A DNA stretch of 64,000 bases, from NCBI GenBank assembly GCA_035638575.1, contig DASQZT010000260.1, positions 1 through 64,000 on the forward strand, written 5' to 3'. The notes beneath the pieces were generated by a model. It ran no database searches and was not told the DNA's origin. It saw nothing but the letters and a program-made list of their open reading frames with translations. Positions 26,462 to 34,794 of the stretch are shown piece by piece. The stretch comes from DASQZT01 sp035638575. Its GTDB lineage: Bacteria; Acidobacteriota; Terriglobia; Bryobacterales; Bryobacteraceae. The translations under genes and the position numbers were made by a program. Positions within the stretch are counted from its first letter, which is position 1. Each line of letters starts with the position of its first letter.

Positions 26462-27460
26462 CTACTTGACGTATTTCTTGACGTCTTTGGGGCCGACTTC
26501 GGCGCCGTAGACGTTGCCTCGAGCGTCGGCCGCCACGCCTTCGGCGGCGCTCGTGATGGCCGTGCCGGCCGAGGGATCCGGGATGAACGCGGTTACCGAG
26601 CCGTCTTTGGCGCTTCCGATGCGGATGCCCCTTCTCCAGCCGGGGTTGTATCCGTAACCTTCCTTGTCCGTTGACTCGGAATCGGTCACATACATCACAT
26701 CGTTCGGATCGATGAAGATTCCGCTGGGCCGGCTGAACTGCTTCCACTCGGCCAGAAACTTGCCGTCCTGATCGAAGATCTGGATGCGATTGTTGCCGCG
26801 GTCGGCCACGAACAGGCGCCCTTGGGAGTCGAACGCGAGAGCGTGTGGCATTTCGAACTGGCCCGGAGCCGAACCGTGGCCGCCCCATTGCTTGATGAAC
26901 TTTCCGTCCTTGGAAAACTTGCCGACGCGTGCGTTGCCCCTGCCCACATTGTGGCCGTCGGAGACGAAGATGTCACCGTCGGGAGCAATGGCCACGGCGT
27001 TGGGTTGATTGAACGTGTCCGGGCCGTCGCCGGCGACACCGGCCTTGCCCAGGGTCATCAGCACTTTGCCTTGCGGACTGAACTTGAAGATCTGGTGGCC
27101 CTTGCCGTCCCGTCCCTGGCCGTCGGTGATCCAGAGATTCCCGCTCTTGTCGATGGTAAGGCCGTGGGGAAAGATAAACATGCCCGCGCCAAAGCTCCGG
27201 AGCAGCTTGCCGGACGGATCGAACTCCAGCACGGGTGCCAGGTCGGAGCCGGCACAGGAGTTGGCCCCGCATCGCTCGGCGACCCACACGTGGCCGTCGG
27301 CGGCCACCGCCACGCCGCTGGTGGATCCCATGGTCCTTCCCTCGGGAAGCTGGAACCAGTGTTCGACAGTGCGGTAGGGATTTGGCTGCGCGGAAGCGCA
27401 GGCGCCGGACAGCGCCACGATGGCCACCGCGGCCAGGCACCTGCAGTCTGAGCTTGGCAT
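26462..27460 (-). CDS. Secreted NHL-repeat six-bladed beta-propeller protein
   Basis: 332 residues with an N-terminal signal (CLAAVAIVALSGACASA) and GGGAGGG before the ATG. The mature part is a run of NHL repeats: TSGVAVAADGHVWVAERCG, FPHGLTIDKSGNLWITDGQG, NQPNAVAIAPDGDIFVSDGH, MPHALAFDSQGRLFVADRGN, RPSGIFIDPNDVMYVTDSES, AEGVAADARGNVYGAEV. That makes a six-bladed propeller resembling the peptidyl-alpha-hydroxyglycine lyase domain. Such proteins are common in Acidobacteria as secreted lyase-like or binding propellers. Catalytic identity is not supported by specific residues. Confidence 0.8.
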   Translation of the reverse strand: MPSSDCRCLAAVAIVALSGACASAQPNPYRTVEHWFQLPEGRTMGSTSGVAVAADGHVWVAERCGANSCAGSDLAPVLEFDPSGKLLRSFGAGMFIFPHGLTIDKSGNLWITDGQGRDGKGHQIFKFSPQGKVLMTLGKAGVAGDGPDTFNQPNAVAIAPDGDIFVSDGHNVGRGNARVGKFSKDGKFIKQWGGHGSAPGQFEMPHALAFDSQGRLFVADRGNNRIQIFDQDGKFLAEWKQFSRPSGIFIDPNDVMYVTDSESTDKEGYGYNPGWRRGIRIGSAKDGSVTAFIPDPSAGTAITSAAEGVAADARGNVYGAEVGPKDVKKYVK

Positions 27461-27524
27461 GACGACCCTCCCTGAAAACCGGCGCAGGGTCGATTATACA
27501 CGAGGCCGCTCCCGGCGCGTCTGC

Positions 27525-30005
27525 TTACTTCCGCGTGGTGATGTCCGCGGTCCCTTGGGACAGGCCTTCGGATGTCGCCGCCACGTGAATCCGGCCGGCC
27601 TGGCCCGCCTGCGAGCTGACGATCAGCAGCGCCATGCCGCTGAATGCCTTGCGATGGTCGGCGTGGAACGGCTCTTCGCTGGCCGCCTTGCCGTTCTCCA
27701 CGGCGCGGATGCTGCCGGCGCCGGTCACGTTGAACTTCACCAGGTTGTCGGCGACCGGGCACAGGTTGCCGTCCTTGTCTTCAATCCGCACCGTGACGAA
27801 CGACAGGTCGTCGCCATCGGCCGTGATGGTGGCGCGGTCGGGAATCAGTTTCACGCGCGCGGGAGCGCCCGCGGTGCGGACCTCGTCCACGGCTACCTGC
27901 TTGCCGCCCTGGTAGGCCACCGCTTTCAACGTGCCGGGCGCGTAGGGCACCTGCCACATGAGGCGGAACTTCGTGGTGAACTTCCGGTCCTGGCTGACAT
28001 TCTGCCCCACCGGCAGCTCGACGGGCTCGGAGAAGCGCTTCTTCCGTCCCAACGATTGGCCGTTGAGGAACAGCTCGGTCTCATCGGCATTGCTGTAGCA
28101 CATCACCGGGATGGTCTGGCCTGCCTTCCAGTTCCAGTTGGCGGGCACCACGTGCACCATGGGCTTCTTCGACCACACGCTCTGGTAAAGGTAGAAGCGG
28201 TCCTTGGGGAAGCCGGCCAGATCGACCATGCCGAAATAGGAACTGCGCGACGGCCAGTCCGTCTGGTCGGCGTTGCGGCCGCCGAAGTAGGGGGTCGGCT
28301 CGCCGATGTAGTCGAAGCCGGTCCACACGAATTCGCCGAGTACGTTGGGCAGCTTGTCCTGATAAGTGATTTCCACGTCCGGCATGTAGGCCCAGGAGGG
28401 CGCGATGATGTCGTAGCTGGTGAGTTCCAGAGACGGATGCTTCTCGTACTTCTCGAGCGGCAGATGGTAAACGCCGCGCGAGCTGACACACGATGCCGTT
28501 TCGGAGCCCAGCAGGATCCATTCGGGGTGCTCTTTCATGATCTGCTCGTACATCCAGGGCCGGTAATTGATGCCCACCAGGTCCACGGCGGCCGCGAGCC
28601 CGTTGCGAATGGCTGGCGTGGGATTGTTGAACGCGGAAGTGGTCGGGCGCGTGGGGTCCTCCTGGTGGAAGAAGCTCACCAGGCGCCGCGCCATCTCTCC
28701 GCCTTCGGGGCGGCTCTGCTCGGGGATTTCGTTGCCGATGCTGTACATGATCACGCTGGGATGATTGCGGTCGCGGTGGACCATGTCGCGCACGTCGCGC
28801 TCGCTCCACTCGTCGAAGTACTTGGCGTAGCCGTTGGGCACCTTGGGCTGGCGCCACATGTCGAAGGATTCGTCCATCACCACCAGGCCCAGGCGGTCGC
28901 AGAATTCGAGCAGCTCGGGAGACGGCGGATTGTGGCTGGTGCGGATGGCATTGACGCCGCCGGCCTTCAGGATCTGCAACTGGCGCTCGGTGGCGCGGCG
29001 GTTTACGGCCGCTCCGAGGGCGCCCAGGTCGTGGTGGTTGCACACGCCCTGGAGCTTCACCGCGCGGCCGTTCAGCAGAAAGCCCTTGGCTTTGTCGAAG
29101 GCGATGGAGCGGATGCCGATCGGCGTGACGTAGCGGTCCATGGATTGCTTGCCGTCGGTGACTTCGCTGACCAGCGAGTACAGGTAGGGGTGGTCGATGT
29201 CCCATCGCTGCGGCCGGGTGACGGTGAGGTCGACCGAAGCCGTCTGGGTGGCGCCGGCGGGGATGACCACGTTATCGGCGCTGTGGCTCACCACTTTGCC
29301 CGCGGCGTCCAGGAGGTTGGTCTGAAGGACGATCTTTGCCTCGCTGTCGTTGCGGTTGCGCACCTCGGTCTTTACCGTTACGGTGGCCTTTTCGTCGGTG
29401 ACCTCGGGCGTGGTGACGTAGGTTCCCCAGCGGGCCACGTGGACCGGGCCGGTGACATCCAGCCACACGTTGCGATAGATTCCCGCGCCGGGATACCAGC
29501 GCGAGGAGCGGTCCTCCGGGGTGAGCCGCACGGCCAGCACGTTCTCCTGCCCGCCGAAATGCAGGTGCGGGGTGAGATCGAACGCGAAGCCGATGTAGCC
29601 GTAGGGACGGCCGCCCAGTTCCTCTCCGTTGATCCAGACGCGCGCGTTGGACATGGCGCCGTCGAACTCGATGCTGAAGAAGCGGTCCTTGGCGGCGGCG
29701 GGCAGAGTGAAGGTCTTGCGATACCAGCCGGTGCCGAAGATGGGCAGCGCTCCGGTGTGGGGGTTGAGCTTGGAATCGAACGGACCTTCGATGGCCCAGT
29801 CGTGCGGCAGGCGCAGCGCGGTCCACTGGGAATCGGCGAAGCCGGGCTTTTCGGCTCCGGGCGCATCGCCTTTGAGGAAACGCCAGCCGTCGTCGAAGTT
29901 GAGACGGCGCTCGCTGCCGATCTGGATTGGGGCGGCGGCGGCAAACGCGGCGGATGCGACAAGCAGGGCGGCGCCGCCCAGGAGGCGGGGAGACAGATGG
30001 ATCAT
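27525..30005 (-). CDS. Glycoside hydrolase family 2 beta-galactosidase-like enzyme
   Basis: 826 residues with a signal peptide (GGAALLVASAAFAAA) and AAGGAG before the ATG. It has the GH2 layout: a jelly-roll sugar-binding domain (about 35-190, RLPHDWAIEGPFDS, WYRKTFTLP, GRPYGYIGFAFDLT), an Ig-like domain, the TIM-barrel catalytic domain and C-terminal Ig-like domains (about 600-826). The barrel opens with GVCNHHDLGALG and IRTSHNPPSPELLEFCDRLG. Acid/base Glu426 lies in YSIGNEIPEQ and nucleophile Glu502 in LLGSETASC, 76 residues apart as in LacZ. It probably acts on beta-galactosides, beta-glucuronides or related glycans outside the cytoplasm; exact sugar not determinable. Confidence 0.9.
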   Translation of the reverse strand: MIHLSPRLLGGAALLVASAAFAAAAPIQIGSERRLNFDDGWRFLKGDAPGAEKPGFADSQWTALRLPHDWAIEGPFDSKLNPHTGALPIFGTGWYRKTFTLPAAAKDRFFSIEFDGAMSNARVWINGEELGGRPYGYIGFAFDLTPHLHFGGQENVLAVRLTPEDRSSRWYPGAGIYRNVWLDVTGPVHVARWGTYVTTPEVTDEKATVTVKTEVRNRNDSEAKIVLQTNLLDAAGKVVSHSADNVVIPAGATQTASVDLTVTRPQRWDIDHPYLYSLVSEVTDGKQSMDRYVTPIGIRSIAFDKAKGFLLNGRAVKLQGVCNHHDLGALGAAVNRRATERQLQILKAGGVNAIRTSHNPPSPELLEFCDRLGLVVMDESFDMWRQPKVPNGYAKYFDEWSERDVRDMVHRDRNHPSVIMYSIGNEIPEQSRPEGGEMARRLVSFFHQEDPTRPTTSAFNNPTPAIRNGLAAAVDLVGINYRPWMYEQIMKEHPEWILLGSETASCVSSRGVYHLPLEKYEKHPSLELTSYDIIAPSWAYMPDVEITYQDKLPNVLGEFVWTGFDYIGEPTPYFGGRNADQTDWPSRSSYFGMVDLAGFPKDRFYLYQSVWSKKPMVHVVPANWNWKAGQTIPVMCYSNADETELFLNGQSLGRKKRFSEPVELPVGQNVSQDRKFTTKFRLMWQVPYAPGTLKAVAYQGGKQVAVDEVRTAGAPARVKLIPDRATITADGDDLSFVTVRIEDKDGNLCPVADNLVKFNVTGAGSIRAVENGKAASEEPFHADHRKAFSGMALLIVSSQAGQAGRIHVAATSEGLSQGTADITTRK

Positions 30006-30029
30006 TCAGGGCTCCTTAAGATCTGGTAC

Positions 30030-30046
30030 TCCTTTATCTTAAAGGA
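30030..30046. promoter_or_regulatory. Palindrome in the divergent promoter region
   Basis: TCCTTTA-TCT-TAAAGGA is a perfect 7-bp inverted repeat with a 3-bp centre, 25-41 bases upstream of the GH2 start and about 73 bases upstream of the Fe-S oxidoreductase gene. It could be an operator, but no regulator is identified; a chance palindrome cannot be excluded. Confidence 0.3.
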
Positions 30047-30118
30047 ATGGAGGCTCGCCACACCGCTCCTTTGGTCGCGGCTCGGCAACGGCATGCTAAC
30101 ATTCAAGTCTGAGACGAT

Positions 30119-31984
30119 ATGACCGACGCATCTTGGACGGAGCGCGCGGTGCTGATCGTGCTGATCGCCGCGTCGCTCGGGCTGTTCGGGTGGCGGTTCC
30201 GCGGAGTATTGGATGTCATCCGGCGCTCGCGCGCCACCCCCGATTTTGAAGTCAAGCCCCTGGGCCCGCGAATCCGGCAGTTTCTTTGGGAAGTGGCGTT
30301 GCAGGGAAAAGTGATTCAACAGAGGCCCCTCCCGGGGCTGGCCCACGCGTTCGTATTCTGGGGCTTCTGCGCATTCGCATTGATCACCGTCAATCATGTG
30401 GCATCCGCTTTCGGCGGACGTTTTCTTTCCCCGGCCGGCGGCTTCGGCCGCTTCTATTTCCTGTTCGTCGCGGCGTGGGCGGTGGCCGTCGCGGTTTCCA
30501 TCGCGGGACTGTTCATCCGCCGCTTTGTGGTTCGCCCGGTCTGGTTGGGAAAAGTGTCGCCCGAATCGGGAGTCATCGCGTTTTTGATCTTCGCCCTGAT
30601 GGCCACCTACCTCGCCGGATTGCAGCTGAGCGAAACCGGCATTGCGGGCAGAGTAAACTGGTGGGCGCACACCCTGGCGCTGCTGGCATTCCTGCCGCTG
30701 ATCCCGCACACCAAGCACATGCACCTCGCGCTGAGTCCCGTGACGGTGTTTCTCCGGCGCGCGGGCTTCAGCCGGATTCCGCCGCTCGCCGGAGACGAAG
30801 ATTTCGGCCTCGACACCGGAAAGGACGTGACGCGCATCGACGCTTTGCAGGCGTACACGTGCGTCGAATGCGGACGGTGCACCGAGCACTGCCCGGCCAA
30901 CAACACGGGGAAGACTCTCAACCCGAAGGAAATCATACTGGGCCTGCGCCAATACCTCAACGATTTCGGGCCGGGTGGCGCGGAGCCGCTGTTGGGCAAG
31001 CACATCTCCGAAGCGGCGGCGTTCGAGTGCACCACCTGCGGTGCTTGCGAGTTCCAATGCCCGGTGGGGATCCAGCATCTGCCGGTGATCGTGGGGCTGC
31101 GGCGCGGCGCGGTGAACACCGGCAAGTGGGAAGACGATTACGGCACGAAGCTGTTCCTGAACCTGGAGCGGAACGGCAACGCGCTGGGCTTCGCGGCCAG
31201 CGAGCGCCAGAAGTTCATCGAGAAGAACGCGCTGCCGTTCTACGACGGCGCCCAGGAGTATTGCCTGTGGCTCGGCTGCATGGGCGCGTACGATCCGCAG
31301 GGACGCGAGATCGTTCTGGCCCTGGCGCGCGTTCTGCGCCACGCCGGCGTGACCTTCGGCGTCCTGCGCAAGGAGAAGTGCACGGGCGATCCCGCGCGGC
31401 GGCTGGGAAACGACCTGGCGTTTTCGCAGGTGGCCGAGGCGAACATCGAAACCCTGCGCGCCGCCAAGGTGGGCAAGATGGTCTCGATCTGCCCGCATTG
31501 CGTGCGCACCATCGGGACGGACTGGCGCGAATTCGGCGCGACGTTCTTTATCGAGCACCATAGCGAGCTTCTGGCGCGCCTGGAGTCGCGTTTGCCGGCG
31601 GCAGGCGGCACGCGGGAGCGGGTGGTGTTTCACGATCCGTGCTATCTCGGCCGGTATCGCAACATCTACGACCAGCCGCGGGCCGTGCTGGCGCGGACGG
31701 CCGACGTGGTGGAACCGCGCCGCGCGCGCGAGCGTTCCTTCTGTTGCGGCGCGGGCGGCGGCCAGATGTTCCTCGGCGAGGAGAAGGGCAAGCGAGTCAA
31801 TGTGGAGCGGGCCGAAGAGCTGGTCGCGACGGGTGCCGCGGTAATTGGCACGGCGTGTCCATTCTGCCAGACCATGTTTCGCGATGCGCTCGGCACCATG
31901 ACCCAGACTCCGCCGAAGCTCCTGGACATCGCGCAACTCGCGGCGGCTTCGATTTCGCGCGAGGAATCCGCTCCAAGAACGTGA
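30119..31984 (+). CDS. Membrane-anchored HdrD-like iron-sulfur oxidoreductase (HdrDE-type fusion)
   Basis: 621 residues. The N-terminal 210 residues are membrane-embedded with about five hydrophobic segments and conserved His (LAHAFVFWGF, WWAHTLALLAF, HTKHMHL), resembling the b-haem nitrate-reductase-gamma/HdrE part. Next are two [4Fe-4S] motifs, C248-x2-C251-x2-C254-x3-C258 (CVECGRCTEHCP) and C304-x2-C307-x2-C310-x3-C314 (CTTCGACEFQCP). The C-terminal half holds two cysteine-rich (CCG) domains typical of HdrD/GlpC/LutA: CMGAYDPQ...CTGDP...CPHC, then HDPCYLGRYRN...CCGAGGGQMF...CPFC. It probably couples quinone reduction to an unidentified thiol/disulfide, glycolate or lactate type oxidation at the inner membrane. 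No partner flavoprotein is adjacent. Confidence 0.85.
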   Translation: MTDASWTERAVLIVLIAASLGLFGWRFRGVLDVIRRSRATPDFEVKPLGPRIRQFLWEVALQGKVIQQRPLPGLAHAFVFWGFCAFALITVNHVASAFGGRFLSPAGGFGRFYFLFVAAWAVAVAVSIAGLFIRRFVVRPVWLGKVSPESGVIAFLIFALMATYLAGLQLSETGIAGRVNWWAHTLALLAFLPLIPHTKHMHLALSPVTVFLRRAGFSRIPPLAGDEDFGLDTGKDVTRIDALQAYTCVECGRCTEHCPANNTGKTLNPKEIILGLRQYLNDFGPGGAEPLLGKHISEAAAFECTTCGACEFQCPVGIQHLPVIVGLRRGAVNTGKWEDDYGTKLFLNLERNGNALGFAASERQKFIEKNALPFYDGAQEYCLWLGCMGAYDPQGREIVLALARVLRHAGVTFGVLRKEKCTGDPARRLGNDLAFSQVAEANIETLRAAKVGKMVSICPHCVRTIGTDWREFGATFFIEHHSELLARLESRLPAAGGTRERVVFHDPCYLGRYRNIYDQPRAVLARTADVVEPRRARERSFCCGAGGGQMFLGEEKGKRVNVERAEELVATGAAVIGTACPFCQTMFRDALGTMTQTPPKLLDIAQLAAASISREESAPRT

Positions 31985-32008
31985 CAGGCGGATTCGGAAT
32001 GTTATAAT
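31981..32008 (+). promoter_or_regulatory. Putative sigma-70 promoter of tRNA-Lys
   Basis: GTGACA (31981-31986) resembles the -35 box TTGACA and TATAAT (32003-32008) is a perfect -10 box, 16 bases apart. Transcription would start about 20 bases after the -10 box near the tRNA 5' end at 32028. The -35 box overlaps the stop codon of the upstream gene. No experimental support. Confidence 0.55.
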
Positions 32009-32027
32009 CGAGTGGCAACACACGGAC

Positions 32028-32103
32028 GGGCGCGTAGCTCAATTGGCAGAGCAAGTGACTCTTAATCACTAGGTTGCAGGTTCGATTCCTGCCGCGCTCA
32101 CCA
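32028..32103 (+). tRNA. tRNA-Lys (anticodon CTT)
   Basis: 76 nt with encoded CCA. The acceptor stem GGGCGCG pairs with CGCGCTC (one G-U), the D arm reads GCTCAATTGGCAGAGC, the anticodon stem AGTGA/TCACT closes the loop CTCTTAA with anticodon CTT at loop positions 3-5, and the T arm is GCAGG-TTCGATT-CCTGC. All arms fold as expected. A likely promoter sits just upstream. Confidence 0.97.
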
Positions 32104-32480
32104 GCAGAATCAGGCAGTTGCGGTTCACCGGCGTCGCCTTGGTTCTTCAGGCCGGCCAGCGCCGTCACCTCACCATGCATCGCCTGGGTTTTCCAACCCA
32201 ATTCCGGGCGTCCTTTTTCCCGGTCCTACGAAAATATACCTGGCGAAGACGATTGATGAATTAGGGAGTTAGCCTCAATGGCGGGGTGGTGTTTGCAGAT
32301 AACTCCGCGCTCAATGCACTTGCACGGCCGTCCCCTCCCTCTCTTGGGCCGTGCTGGTTCCGGCGGCCAGGGCGTTCACAGCACTTCCAAAAAAAGTCCC
32401 CGCTGATTCTAAACGGCTTCTCCCCGCCTCCCGCCCGAACCCCCTTGTCGCCGCGCTACAGTATGGTCGGAATTGACATT
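32104..32480 (+). other. Intergenic region without a supported gene
   Basis: About 375 bp between the tRNA and the STGPRT-family gene. The frame that joins this region to the downstream gene has no ribosome-binding site or recognisable protein before ATG 32481. It holds one GC-rich hairpin (32322-32354) and otherwise nothing I can interpret. Confidence 0.45.
32322..32354. other. GC-rich hairpin
   Basis: GCACGGCC (32322-32329) and GGCCGTGC (32347-32354) are perfect 8-base complements around a 17-base loop. It lies 127 bases upstream of the STGPRT-family start. There is no trailing T run, so an intrinsic terminator is unlikely; it may be a leader structure or chance. Confidence 0.3.
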
Positions 32481-33140
32481 ATGTCGACCATCCATCAAAT
32501 CGAGGCCAACCGCCTCAACGCCCAGAAATCCACTGGCCCCCGCTCCGTCGAGGGCAAAGAGAGTGCTTCCCAAAATGCCCTGAAATCCGGCATCGACGCC
32601 AAATCCATGATCATCCGCGGCGAGCACCTCGCCGATTTCGAAGCCCTCTCCGCCGAGTACCACCAGCGCTTCCAACCCCTCTTCCCCGAAGAGCGCCACC
32701 AGGTCGATAACATGGTCGCCGCCGAGTGGCTCCTCCGCCGCCTCCGCAAGGCCGAATCCGAGATCTGGGAATCCGAGTTTCAGGACTTCGACAGGCGCAC
32801 CTTCAAAAATACGGATGTTCCTCTGTCCGAGGCCTTCAACGGTGAATCCAAAGAGATGGACCGCCTCCAGCGCCGCCTCGATTCCCTCCAGCGCTCGCAT
32901 CAACGCGCCCTCGAAGCCCTCCACCGGCTCCGTTCCGCCCGATTCCAGCCCGCTCCCCATCCCGAAGCCCCGGCCGCACCGGAACCTGCCCCCGAACCCA
33001 TTTCCATAAGTCCTTCAGTTCCAACCAAAATTGGGTTCGTTCCTTCAGAATCCCCGGTGCCCGAAGTCCCCGGCGGTCCTGCCGGGCCCGTGCCCGCCGC
33101 CCTCCAGGGAGGCGGATTTTCCCCGAGGATTGCATCTTGA
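32481..33140 (+). CDS. Hypothetical protein of the Acidobacterial STGPRT family
   Basis: 219 residues from ATG 32481; the neighbouring in-frame ATG at 32463 is also possible. The N-terminus carries the string ANRLNAQKSTGPRSVEGKES, the signature of a large hypothetical-protein family that occurs in many copies in Acidobacteria, followed by SQNALKSGID. The middle is helical and charged (VDNMVAAEWLLRRLRKAESE, MDRLQRRLDSLQRSHQRALE), suggesting a coiled coil. The last 60 residues are Pro/Ala rich. No catalytic motif. The function is unknown; the family's abundance suggests a mobile or repeat-associated role, which is inference. A dispersed short repeat follows immediately. Confidence 0.75.
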   Translation: MSTIHQIEANRLNAQKSTGPRSVEGKESASQNALKSGIDAKSMIIRGEHLADFEALSAEYHQRFQPLFPEERHQVDNMVAAEWLLRRLRKAESEIWESEFQDFDRRTFKNTDVPLSEAFNGESKEMDRLQRRLDSLQRSHQRALEALHRLRSARFQPAPHPEAPAAPEPAPEPISISPSVPTKIGFVPSESPVPEVPGGPAGPVPAALQGGGFSPRIAS

Positions 33141-33142
33141 AG

Positions 33143-33172
33143 ATCTGCGTTTATCTGTGTTTATCCGTGGCC
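33143..33172 (+). repeat. ICVYL-type intergenic short repeat
   Basis: Three tandem 10-mers, ATCTGCGTTT-ATCTGTGTTT-ATCCGTGGCC, start three bases after the STGPRT-family stop. This pattern (reverse complement CCACGGATAAACACAGATAA) is a short repeat I recognise from intergenic DNA of many environmental bacteria, where spurious frames read ICVYL or INTDK. It is probably not coding. Confidence 0.7.
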
Positions 33173-33431
33173 CGATTTGATTTTCGTCGCCCATCCGGCC
33201 AATTACGCCCATCTGCCCCGGCCGTTCGCCTGCACCGATCCCGCAATTACGTTGCTTTCCACTACCCGTCCGGCTTAAAATGTACCGCAACGAACAACGG
33301 CGTGAACTGGCCGGTTCCGCGCGGTGAACCGGGCGGCTCGCGAACGGCCGGCTGGCCGGCTGTGGTGTGGGTTACTTGATCGACTTAAGAACCGCGGCTT
33401 CCAGGAAGAAGGGAAAGGTAACTGAAGGAAC

Positions 33432-34772
33432 ATGCGTATCAGCATTTTCGGTCTCGGATATGTCGGCTCCGTTGCGGCGGCCTGCCTGGCGCGTGACGGG
33501 CATCAGGTGATCGGCGTCGATGCCGATCCGGTCAAGGTCGATCTGATCAATCAGGGCACCAGCCCTATCGTCGAGCCTGACCTCCGCGAGCTCATTGCGG
33601 CCAACCGCCAGGCCGGGCGCCTCGAGGCCTCCACCGATCCGGCATATGCCGTGCTGAACTCGTCCATTACCTTCTTCTGTGTGGGCACCCCCAGCCGGGA
33701 GAACGGCAGCCTCAACCTCGATTACGTGAAGCGCTGCTGCGAGCAGATCGGCGAGACCATCGGCCAAAAAACCGACTTCCACGTCGTGGTCGCTCGCAGC
33801 ACCATGCTGCCGGGAACCGTCCGCACCCTGGTCATTCCCACCCTCGAGCGCGCTTCCAGGAAACAGGCGGGAATCGATTTCGGCGTCTGCGTCAACCCCG
33901 AGTTCCTCCGCGAGGGCACCGCCATCTTCGACTTCGATAATCCCCCCAAAACCGTCATCGGCTCCACCGACGAGAAGAGCGCCGGCATGCTCAAGAGCCT
34001 CTACGCCCGCCTGAAGGCCCCGCTGATTCTCACGCCGGTGGACGTGGCCGAAGCCGTCAAGTACACCGACAACTGCTGGCACGCCGTGAAGGTCGTGTTC
34101 GCCAACGAGATCGGCGCCATCTGCAACAGCGCGGGGGTCGATGGCCAAGCCGTCATGGACGTCTTCTGCCAGGATCGCAAGCTCAACATTTCGCCGGCGT
34201 ACCTCAGCCCCGGCATCGCATTCGGCGGATCGTGCCTGCCCAAAGACGTGCGCGCCCTCAGCCATTTCGCCCGCACCCAGGACGTCGATGTGCCCATGCT
34301 GAACAGCGTCCTCGCCGCCAATGAAAAGCAGGTCGAGCGCGCGCTCCATCTGATCGAGGGCAAGAAGCGCCGGCAGGTCGGGGTGCTCGGCATCAGTTTC
34401 AAGGCGGGCACCGACGATATGCGCGAAAGCCCGGTGGTCAAGATCGTGGAAGCCCTGCATGGCAAAGGGTATGACATCAAGGTGTACGATCCCTACGTCA
34501 GCATCGCCAGCGTGCGGGGCGCCAACCGCAACTACATTCTCAACGTCATTCCGCACATCCGCAAGATGCTGACCGAGGACTTGCAGGAGTTCCTCGATCA
34601 TGCCCAGACCGTCGTGGTGGGCAACCGCTCGCCATTGTTCAAAGGAATTCTGAAGAAGGTTGGAACCGACCGTGAGGTGGTCGACCTGGTGAACCTGATT
34701 CCGCCCGGCCGCCGGCATTCCAACCGGATTGAAAAACCGCGGCCGAAAGCCCGCAAGGCCGTGGCCGGTTAA
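33432..34772 (+). CDS. algD: GDP-mannose 6-dehydrogenase
   Basis: 446 residues. It makes GDP-mannuronic acid, the alginate precursor, by two NAD+-dependent oxidations of GDP-mannose in the cytoplasm. The N-terminal Rossmann motif is MRISIFGLGYVG, then VEPDLRELI, FFCVGTPS, VVARSTMLPGTV, NPEFLREGTAI, and the central helix segment VAEAVKYTDNCWHAVKVVFA. The catalytic cysteine lies in FGGSCLPKD at residue 268, the same number as in P. aeruginosa AlgD, and GISFKAGTDDMRESPVV matches AlgD closely. The overall pattern fits AlgD rather than UDP-glucose dehydrogenase. It is first in a three-gene plus-strand cluster; the next gene starts 22 bp after its stop. Confidence 0.93.
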   Translation: MRISIFGLGYVGSVAAACLARDGHQVIGVDADPVKVDLINQGTSPIVEPDLRELIAANRQAGRLEASTDPAYAVLNSSITFFCVGTPSRENGSLNLDYVKRCCEQIGETIGQKTDFHVVVARSTMLPGTVRTLVIPTLERASRKQAGIDFGVCVNPEFLREGTAIFDFDNPPKTVIGSTDEKSAGMLKSLYARLKAPLILTPVDVAEAVKYTDNCWHAVKVVFANEIGAICNSAGVDGQAVMDVFCQDRKLNISPAYLSPGIAFGGSCLPKDVRALSHFARTQDVDVPMLNSVLAANEKQVERALHLIEGKKRRQVGVLGISFKAGTDDMRESPVVKIVEALHGKGYDIKVYDPYVSIASVRGANRNYILNVIPHIRKMLTEDLQEFLDHAQTVVVGNRSPLFKGILKKVGTDREVVDLVNLIPPGRRHSNRIEKPRPKARKAVAG

Positions 34773-34794
34773 CAACCCGAACACGGAGATGCTC

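Noticed and set aside
27420..30122. 900-residue plus-strand open frame opposite the GH2 gene
   Set aside because: The minus strand has a complete GH2 enzyme with both catalytic Glu; the plus frame is a shadow with no recognisable motif.
30002..32023. 673-residue antisense open frame across the HdrD-like gene
   Set aside because: It mirrors an evident Fe-S oxidoreductase and overlaps the start region of the tRNA promoter; composition is shadow-like.
33045..33290. Short minus-strand frame reading INTDKRRSS
   Set aside because: It is a spurious translation of the dispersed ICVYL-type repeat, with no other protein features.
33432..34772. UDP-glucose 6-dehydrogenase as the identity of algD
   Set aside because: FGGSCLPKD with Cys268 and the GISFKAGTDDMRESP block match AlgD more closely, and Alg8 and Alg44 homologs follow directly.
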